A stretch of 64,000 nucleotides of DNA. Origin: Fragum whitleyi (Eukaryota; Mollusca; Bivalvia; Cardiida; Cardiidae). Where the stretch lies: contig OX411544.1 in NCBI GenBank assembly GCA_948146395.1, positions 36,166,457 to 36,230,456 of the forward strand. The letters are read 5' to 3'. A program made the position numbers and the translations under genes. Shown in pieces: positions 25,801 to 36,500 of this stretch (its first letter is position 1; each line of letters starts with the position of its first letter). The notes under the pieces were generated by a model, which worked only from the letters and a program-made list of their open reading frames with translations, was not told where the DNA came from and ran no database searches.

Positions 25801-27303
25801 ACCAATCCTTTAGTTTAAAAAAAATCGTAAGTTAAGACACAACGACAAAAATTCAGTTCAAGTGTGAAGCTACCGTAGTTGGAAAATACTCCACCGAAAT
25901 ATGATAAAGAATTAAAGATGACAGGGGGTGTCAAAAAAGTACCAATCCTTTAGTTTTTTTGATAAAAAATCGTAGGTTAAGAAGACACAACGACAAAAAT
26001 TCAATCAAAGTAAATCGTAATCATTTAGCTGTCATATGTCCGAGTTTGTTTCAATTTGATTGTACAGTCAATCTTGCTCGAGCGACCCCGTCTATAAAGC
26101 TGCCATAATTATTAAGCGACCGTTTTCAAAATCCCCTACTGGAAATAAAAATACCTTTAAAAGTGGATTTTATTTGTCTTAAAAGTATTGCACACATAGT
26201 TGAATTTTTTTTGCTGTTCAAACTCATTAGAATCGTCTCAATGAGACGATTTTGTTGAGTTTTAACAAGTTAGGACTTTTGAGAAATGCCCAATTACATA
26301 CACATTCAAAAAAAACAATGGTTCTTATTTTCAAACAAAACGTTAACTAAGCTACCATTCTTCATAACGACCACTTTTGTTGGTCCCGTTAGAGGTCGCT
26401 TAAAACCTTTTCCTGTTTTACAAAATTTTGGACCTGTCCAAATTCAAAGGTTTTGCAGACGAAAATTTAAAGTGGATTTAATTTGAAAAATAATCATTCA
26501 GTTGGGTAAAAAATAGTGTGGAAAAATAAGAAATTGCTTGTCAGAAGCATTTTCTTCTTTTTTCACAATGTTTTCTCAATCATAAAATCACAGACACGTA
26601 AAAAGCAGGGATTAAACAGCAAGGGTTAATACAAGTTTAACTGTAGTCCTTCAAATCTTGTCATGCTGTGTACGACATATTCCTTATGTGAATAATCTGT
26701 GACAGACGCGCAGAACAGTCTGAGCCTACACTGCTTAAGGTAGTGGACCCGTATTAGTTCCTCAACATTTTAGACCACATATTCTTTCTCATTGTTAACT
26801 GAGGTTTCCTAATGAAAATCATTAGAAAACCTGGGTTAACACTGTTAACGTTCACTACTTCTGAGATGTTGCAAAACTATAACGGATCTTCTACCTTAAT
26901 TTCTACTTATTCACTGTTAACACTTTGTTTGATACCAAAATTCAGTAAAAATGTTGATCAGATGTAACCACTATGTATCAAAGTTTATTACAATAAACTT
27001 TGTGTGGCCGGGCAACAGTATGAACTGTTTTAATCATGCGCAGTATACACCGAACTGTTGCTGAAAGTTTGGCTGAAATCCGCTTATTGGTAACAGAGGA
27101 GAAGACTTTTTACGATTTCGGGCACAAAGTAACCTCGACCTTGCCATGTCCATATTTGGCGATCAGTGAAAATTCCACGAACACGTTTTTGAGAAGGGAC
27201 ACCCAAGGAATATTTCTGTCAAGTTTGGTTAAAATCCGCCTATCGGGTACTGATGAGAAGATGTATAAAGAATTGTTGATGACTTCTGACGAGAGAGAGA
27301 GAG

Positions 27304-27385
<82 letters not shown>

Positions 27386-27424
27386 GAAAGAGAGAGAGAG
27401 AGAGAGAGTAGAGAGAGAGAGAGA

Positions 27425-27508
<84 letters not shown>

Positions 27509-27512
27509 GAGA

Positions 27513-27557
<45 letters not shown>

Positions 27558-30500
27558 GTAGGCTGGTTGGCAGAGAAAATTGCAAAGTGTACATACAGTC
27601 CAACCACCTCCGTCTGTCTCCATATCACACACGAGTTCGACGCCTTGTTTGTTCACATAGATGCCAGATTGTGCGTCTGGTTTTGCATTCAGGATGTCCA
27701 AACACGTCTCGATAATCCACGACCCATCAGGAACCATTTCTTCGCGTAAATCAAAGATAAAAAAACAGGTCTTGATCATAGGATTCATTAAAAGAGAAGT
27801 AGATTTTGAGTAACTGCTTTAATAACCTTAGCTGAGTAGCATTTTTTATGTAATCATTTATAAATTTGAGGTTTCAAGTGCATACATTTCAAATCCTCTG
27901 AAACAAAATTATAGTAATACAATGTACTTGTTTTCAGCGACTACTAACGGGACCACCAAAAAGCGGTAGTAAAAGAAATTGGCCGCTTAATAGACGTGGT
28001 CGCTTGAGCAAGATTGACTCTACATTCATTTAGATTATCATATTGCATAATTTTCCCCAATGAAAAAAAATTATGTGGACTATCATCCCCAAGTATGGAA
28101 AATCGAATTAATAAATATCTTCAACTATAAACAGATAACAACGATCATTTGGTGAGTTTGAATTTGCATTAAACGACGAGTTTTCTTGTTATTAATTTCG
28201 ATTTAAAACAATCGATTCGAATTATCGGCATGAACCGATCGCGAGCTCAGCACAAAACGGTTGAAACTCACTTTTTCAATATTTTACAGCAGAGGGAAAC
28301 AATTGTTTTTATACATGCATATATAAAATAATTGATTGATGCTCTTTAATATGTCATATATTAACATTATGTTAGATTTATCCAAATGAGTAATTTACAA
28401 GAAATTGACTTACAACCGTTTTGCCTTTAAAAATCCAACAAACTGAATAAAAAGTTTTACTCAAAACGGTTGTAACTCATTTCAAATTGGCATAAACATC
28501 CCTTAAATCAACTATTATAGTTCGGAGAGGGGGCTCTATTTCTTTCTCTTTCGTCAATTTAAAGGCTTTCTTAACTTTACATCTCTCTTTTAAGGACGTC
28601 CGCTCATCCGGATTTGGATTTTCCGCTATTAAAAATGATTGCGTTTGTGCGATCGTTATGAGACTATAAATACAAATTCAAACTATGTTTTTATATAGAA
28701 CTGCCCTAACCAAAATATCAACAAATTTGTCATTTCTAATGTTTCAATGTGTGTTTTGAAATTTGAACAAATTCGTATGAATTACCTCCCTTTATTTTAC
28801 AAATTAGTCAAAATATGTAAATAAGTAAGAATGTGATCCTATTTATTTTTTCACATCAAAATATTCAACATTATGTCGCAAATTTATAATGTAGTATAAG
28901 AAAAAGTTTAATAGTTGAACTAATTATATTTTATTTTGACGCATGTATTAGTAGCCCTCTATATTATATGAAAATTACTTCTATCAAGGACCGAATAAAA
29001 AAGTGATATTTTTCTTTTGCTCCATTAAAATTCCATAATCTTTTAATAATTTAGTGGAATTGGTTTTCGTTTCTAAACATAAATCAATGGCTGTCAGAAT
29101 ACTAATTTGTCCAAATAAAATAACTTCAAATCAAGGGTATAATTTTCAAAGAATCCAAAGGTAAGAACTCTAAGGCACGAAATGTTTGGTACCTTTTTTT
29201 TCACAGGACTCTGAAAAAAAGCACGGTGACCCCATTTTTTCTTTCAAAAATAATACGAAAATTCTTTAGATCTATGTAAACAAGTTTTACGGAAAAGTTT
29301 AATAGTGGGAAAAGCCGAGCGTGCTTCCTTAAACAATGATTTTGAAAAGCTGATTGAGCATCATTTGTTTTGTTTCAGACAAGATTAATTCTATTCTTTT
29401 TTATTAAAGTTGACAAATATATTTCAAAGAAGATGGAAAACCACACATCTGGGTTGTTACTTTTGAACATAGTGGCCCTTAAACGCTCACCCGAAATAAA
29501 AATCTAAAAGTTCTAAAAGAACTTGAAAGAAGTAATAACTTGCTAAAGTAATACTGTTGGCTTTAATCAACAAATAATCAATCTGTGACTAGCTAAAGTA
29601 ATACTGTTGGTTTTAATCAACAAATAATCAACCTGTAAGATTTAAAGGTTATCTGTGATAAAATAGTGTCCTATTGAGTGTTCACATGTTTTTGAAAGAT
29701 TTGACACAGTGACCTAGTTTTTTACCATACTTGACCCGATTTCGAACCTGTCCGAAATTTTATGAAGATATTCTTTATGACCAATTTTCATGTTGATGGG
29801 GTTAAAAATATGACCTCTAGAGTGTGCACAAGTTTTTTTCTGAGATTTGATGCCATGATCTAGTTCTTGACCCGCTTGAACCAATACCGAACTTGTCCTA
29901 GAATTCATCAAGATAATCATTCCGACCAATTTTCAGGCAAAAAGGTGGTCTCAAGAGTCTCCACAAGTATTTTCTAGAATTTGACCCCGTCACCTATTCA
30001 TTGACCCAACTTGACACAATTTCGAACTTGTCCGAGATTTTATCAAGATAATCATTCTGACCTATTTTCAGGTTTACAAGGCTAAAAATATGGCATCTAG
30101 AGTATCAAAGGTTTTTCTAAGATTCGACCCTTGACCAAGTTTTTCTAACCCCATTTGACCCAATTTCGAAGTCGTCTGAGGTGTTTATCAAGATAACCAT
30201 TCTGACCAATTTTCAGGTTAATTGGGTTAAAAAGGGCCTCAAGAGTGTTTACAAGGTATTTCGAAGATTTAACCCCGTGACCTAGTTTTTTTACCCAACT
30301 TTAACCATTCTTGACATTGTCAGGGATTTCATCAAGATAATCATTCTGACCAATTTTCATGATGATTGGGCTTAAAATATGGCATCTAGAGTGTGCGCAA
30401 GGTTTTTCAAAGATTTGACCCTATGACCTAGCTTTTGATCCGACTCGACCCAATTTTGTCTGAGATTTTATCAAGATAAGCATTCTGACCAATTTTCAGG

Positions 30501-33500
30501 TTGATTGTGTAAAAAATATGGCCTTAAGAGTGTTCACAGGGTTTTTCTAAGATTTCACACCATGACCTAAGTTTTTACCCCATTTGACCCATTTTCGAAC
30601 TTGTCCAAGATTTCACCAAGATTATCATTCTGACTAATTTTCAGGTTAAGTGGGTAAAGAATACGGCATCTTGAGTGACCACAAGGTAAATGTAAGCCCA
30701 TGTTACAGTTTGACCCATTTTCGAACTTGTCCAAGATTTCACCAAGATTATCGTTCTGACTTATTTTCAGGTTAAGTGGGTAAAGAATACGGCATCTTGA
30801 GTGACCACAAGGTAAATGTAAGCCCATGTTACAGTTTGACCCATTTTCGAACTTGTCCAAGATTTCACCAAGATTATCGTTCTGACTTATTTTCAGGTTA
30901 GGTGGGTAAAGAATACGGCATCTTGAGTGACCACAAGGTAAATGTTAGCCCATGTAACAGTTTGACCCATTTTCGAACTTGTCCAAGATTTCACCAAGAT
31001 TATCGTTCTGACTTATTTTCAGGTTAAGTGGGTAAAGAATACGGCATCTTGAGTGACCACAAGGTAAATGTAAGCCCATGTTACAGTTTGACCCATTTTC
31101 GAACTTGTCCGAAATTTCACCAAGATTATAATTCTGACCAATTTTCAGGTTGATTGGGTAAAGAATAGGGCATCTAGAGTGACCACAAGGTAAATGTTGA
31201 CGACGGACGACGCACGGCGCACGTCGGACATCAGGTAATTTTGTATACACGTTAGCTAAAGAGAAGCCAGATAATCATTTCTCTTGCTAATCCTCTAGAA
31301 ATTTATCTCTTTTTGAATTCTTTTAAGTGTCCAAAGAATGTACATTGTAAGCATTGTTGGACGACACAAACAACTTATTCAGAGTTAATTGAAATCGAAT
31401 GTTACCTAAATTGTATTCATGGACAATTTCGCGTTTAGGTAAGCGGAAAACAAGGAAGCCAAATAATTATTCCTCTTGCTTTTCCTCTAGAGAATTATCG
31501 CTTTTTTATTATTTTAAGTGTCCAAAGATTGTACATTGTAAGCATTGTTGGACGATACAAACAACTTATTCAAAGTAAATTGAAATCAAATGTGACACCA
31601 TTTGTATTAATGGATTGATTGAGTTTTAGCTCCACTTAATCAGGTTTAACTCCGCTTTTAACAGTATTTGAGTCATTACCCGCTGACGTGAGCATCTTAC
31701 CATAGATATGTGGTATTTATCACTCCATGACCTCGTGGCTGGAACATCGTTATCGGAGCCACGGCGTAAAGCATTACGTTATTCTCCATTATTGCATAAA
31801 ATGTGCGTTTTCGGGTCTTTATAGGCATACGTTAACGAGAGAAAACGTGGATTAATAAGTAAATTCACGTGCCGTTAACGCCCGTTTTTTTCGCTTAAAT
31901 ATTCTAGGTCTTGGCCTATACACTTTATTAGTTTCCTTGTCCAACATTATTATAGAGCATACCTAAAGACGTTGCTCTAAATCCCGCGTTAAATTGTGTG
32001 ACGTCATAAATTAACCAAGCAATGTCGGTATAAACAAGATGGACGGTGTAATTCATGGCGGCATATAGGTAGGTTTGTAACTGTTTTATATCTTTTCTAT
32101 GAAATTATTTTGCTCTTATCTATCTTTTTATGATGCAAGGGTAACCTAGCAGTTTTTGCTTTCAGTAACGGAAAAATGCCTTTGTGACAGATTCCCGGTA
32201 CAAAAATCAAACAATTCTGTCTAATGATAACTAAATTAGGTGAAGTATTCTAAGAATACCCCATCTATCTAATAAAAAAACTAGAGTACAAATATTGTTT
32301 ATTGTAATTGAAAAAAAAAACCCAATTAAATTACAATATGCAGATGACAAAAATACAGGTTGAGAGTATACCGATGTTTGTTGGAATGCCGAATTGAATA
32401 TAGTACTTTATGAGTCAAAATTTACATAGGATAATTTTAGTGAACTTGAATAATTTTGATAATAAATCTACTGATTGTGTATTTGAGAGCGATTCAAATT
32501 TCATTATGTTTTGTCTTGTTGTGTAAAATGGTGGTATTACAATCTTTCTTTCGATGTTAAAAGAACTGCATACAAATAAATAATGATATTCGTCGCCTAT
32601 GCCGTGGGTACATAAATTGCACAATCTATTATTTTGAGTAAGGTTTGTATATCATATTCATTTTTGTATGAAATGCCATCTGAATGGAACCAGCTGCCGG
32701 ACATATCAGTATCTTGCGTGTCCTCCATGCGTAGCTGTGGCAGCCCTGATTCGTCTAAGCATGGAATTCACCAGGATATTAACCATGACCATCGGGATGT
32801 TATTCCATTCTTCATGCAAGGCATGTTGTAGCTGGACATGATAAGTCGGGGCATTCGGACGTCTCCTTACCCTTCTATCCAGTTTGTCCCAAAATTGTTT
32901 ATTTGGGGTTATATCTGGACTGAATGCTGGCTTATCGAGTGGGTGTATGTTACTGTTGGCAAGAAATTGCTGGCAAATTCTGGTGACATTGGGCCGGGCA
33001 TTGTCTTGCTGCAATATTAGTTCCGTGCTTGCACGCATCGGACGGTATTTGGGCCGAGGATTTCGTCTCTATATCTGACGCCGTTTAAAATTCCGTCAAT
33101 CACGATCAATGGTGATTTAAACCCAAAGGAGATGCCGCCCAAAACACATAACGAACGACCGCCAAATCTTTCCCGTTCAACGACGCACGCGTCGGTGTAA
33201 CGTTCGCTACGACGTCGGTATACACGACGTCGGCCGTCCGAACGGAAGAGAGTGAACCGGGATTCGTCGGTGAAGAATGTCTGTCTCCATTGCCTCAAAG
33301 GAAAATGCCGTGGTGAGTGTGCTGGTAACTAGGCCGAAAGGCGTTGGCGACGCACAGGAGTTAGCGGCAGGCCGACATAGGGACGTCGGGCTCTTCGGCC
33401 ATTGTCGCGTAAGCGGTTTCGAACTGTATCGGGATGAATATTGCGATTATGACTGCCTATAGGGTTATTTGCAGTTTCGTTCGCTGTGAGATGGCGATTA

Positions 33501-36500
33501 GTAATTGAGAAAATTTCATTAACCGATCCTGACGTGTCGTCGTGACGCGCGGGCGTCAACTTCGTCGTCGGTCTTTGACCCTCTCCGTCACTCGCACACG
33601 TTGAACAAGACGTTCAATAGTCAGAATATGAACACAAAAATGTGCAATAACCTGCTGTTGGCCTTGACCCTGCACAAGCATTGCTTAAGCTTTTCTCCGC
33701 TCGACTTCCGACAATCGCTGCATTGATGCAAATTGCTCAATTTGAAGTAATCGTTGAAAAATCGATCTGAATACATGAACAGTATCAAATAGACTGAAAA
33801 TTTCCTTGGGCAAACTTTATGATCTTCCACTGCACGGGATTCTTGCATTTGAACACTTGCCTCTCATGGTGCGAAGAGGTAAGATATTGTGTAGTTTTAA
33901 ACGTATGTACCGTTCGACAGCGAACAACCTGACCGATTTTCATTATTCGTTGCCAAGCAATAAAATGTATGCTGCATATTTTATGTATTTTCGTTTTAGT
34001 CCTAGTATATAAGCCTTAAATATGTGATATTTTGCATGTTTCGTAAGTTGGGGTGCTTATTTAGACTCTGTTTTAGCTAAACCTCTTTTACCAAGAACAT
34101 GCCACAAAGTATGTATGACTACCTGACTGACCAATATGAAATCCTAGAGGACTAAAACTGGGATCAATAAAATTCTTTTTTCCACAAACTCAGTCTAGCA
34201 CCACTTGAAATGTGAACAGTATTTCTGTCATATAGGAGTGCATGGATCACATAAATATGAAATCCAGGTATTTCTCACACAAGCACTACCAAAACGTCTT
34301 TCCGTGCCTCAATCTGCCCATCCAACTTCGGCTTATGATCATCTAACCAAGACAGAAAATATTAGAAATATTTTTAGTTTACGTAAATAATTGGAATACC
34401 TGCAGGAAAACAGACAAAGACTCTAACTTCTTTAATGCTTTTCGGTAGTTTATCGAGAAATAACGGTGGATTATCACTTGATAATATCACCGCAAAAGCA
34501 GTGAAATTATCAAAAACTTAAACCCTGCATTGGTGCATTTCATCCTATCTGACGTCATCTATGCGGAGCGAAATAAGTGACGTCACAATGAACGTTGAAT
34601 AGCAATCACGCGCAAAATGACGCGCTTTACGAAAATATGTCCTAGAAATAACACATTTTGTCTCATTTTTGCATTAAAGAAATAGAATAATCGTTTGTTT
34701 TTCGTGTAAGATCGATTAATATTTCATTTCGTGAACAACAAAAGCTACATTTTCACTCGTGGCTCTGCCACTCGTGAAAATATAGCGTTTGTTGTTCACT
34801 CAATGAAATATAAATCGATCTTACACTGAAACAAACGATTATTCTCTATATATTGTATCTATGACCTACATGTCAGGAACTGTCAGTGGACAGAAAACCA
34901 TAACTATTCTCAACTCCAGGAAGACACAGTTAAAAAAAATCTTTTAAATAAATGCCAAAGTAATTAATACTTGCATAATGACTAATTTTATGGACGCGTG
35001 CGATGAGTTTCGAAGCAAAAGTTTCAGTAGTAAAAGATAATGATAGAAATATGACAACATCGTTTAGACCTAAACCAATATGTTCAAGGTCATAAATTGA
35101 TTAAAATCCCACTTAATTGATAACACACTTGAGTAATGAATCTTGGTCAAGAGACTAATGTAATATTCAAAGTTTCCGATCTGTCTAATACGGCTACAGA
35201 ATCATGTTCAAAGCTTTAGATCAATAGAATTATAAGAATAGGAAGTATTACTTGAATGTTCAAGTCTGAAATGGGTAAAATTTCCTAAAAATGAATGCCA
35301 CAGTAATGAATCTTTGCAAACATGCTAATACTGTAGTTAAAGAAGAACATGCAAATTTCCAAGCAATACATAAGTAAAAACAGATATACTACAGTAAATA
35401 CAATAGTTGCACATAAAAAAATAAACCAAGATTTTTTTGAAAAATAAGAAATCCCGTAAATAAATGTTACAGTGATAAATCTAAGGTAGATACTGGTATT
35501 ATGGAATCTAAGCTTATTTAAGCATTACTCTGAAGCCAACGCCGACACCCAGGTGAGAGGAATAGCCTCCATCCCTCCTACAAAGGATCAAGATACAAAG
35601 TGAAAAAATCCGAAAAAGAATTATTGCTGTATCATCATCCTTTACAGAATAGATTTTTCTTGTTTAAGACAATTAGCCAAGCAAAGTGAACTAAAAGTAT
35701 TTTCAAAATTAATAGAGATACAACAAAAAAGTTAAAGTTTCCTTAACCAGCAATGCAAGTTATTTTAATGGAAAAGCTTACACTGGGACATTTAAGGTTG
35801 ATCTTATAAGTTTTATTGTTATTCTTCTATTAAAAATTCCAATACACTTATAGAAAAAAAGTTGTTTAAGTGATTTCTTTTCTCTTTAAAATGTACAAAT
35901 AAGATGGTGTTTAATGTCTGCTTTTTTTATTATCATAATGTTCGATACATAAATTTTGTTCGTCAAAGTATTAATCTACGTTATCGGTTATTATCTTCTT
36001 AAAGTGTTGAAAATAGTAGAGATCTTTCTTTCTGGATATTATTATCTTAATATGTTATAAGTTATTTGCTTCAAATCACTATACCTTAATTAGTTTAAGA
36101 CTTACAACCACTTTATAGTTCCGCAAGAAAGAGTGAGGTTCAAGAAACCGTTATCTCCTATCATTTTCAATGTAAAATTGATATTTGATCACTCACTTGA
36201 GATTGCTGGTCTATATATGAATATTTATTGTAATTTTGAGATAATACGTTTTTCAAAATTTTCAATTGCTCTGAAAATAAAAAGAATTTCATATAATATT
36301 TTAGGGGATTTGTATTGGTACATTATGATAATAAAAACATGGAAAAAAAAGATTTTGGTCAAACAGTGAGTTATAACCGTTTTGCACTAATCCCGCGATA
36401 TGCCAAATCTATAGACCTTATGATTTGTGAGTAAACTGTTCATTATCTTTATTCGCTATGTTGTTGTGCAAACAGAATTGAAATCAGCAGAGTTTATAAA

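Larger units (their letters stand above)
26065..28022. mobile_element. Possible 1.96-kb element bounded by GCGACC-type inverted repeats
   Basis: The left end TACAGTCAATCTTGCTCGAG at about 26063 has an inverted partner ending at about 28022 (CTTGAGCAAGATTGACTCTA), with similarity continuing through CCCGTCTATAAAGC. Between them lie a complete-looking inner palindrome (26225-26270), a segment shared with 41095-41345, a foldback MITE, a (GA)n tract and FReD exon 2. It may be one large element or two nearby MITE fragments. Confidence 0.4.

Noticed and set aside
27036..27788. Long open frames on both strands of 124-237 codons made of Glu/Arg or Leu/Ser repeats
   Set aside because: They are translations of the (GA)n microsatellite; only the FReD exon 27597-27739 within them is real.
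30567..31250. Minus-strand frames of about 100 codons with a 42-residue repeat
   Set aside because: The 126-bp tandem unit is divisible by three and happens to lack stops; no start context, domain or splice support.
32415..32624. Host zinc-finger gene
   Set aside because: C-x2-C-x9-H-x4-C followed by the ER...IPPFY pattern is the LINE reverse-transcriptase tail, and no host exon structure surrounds it.
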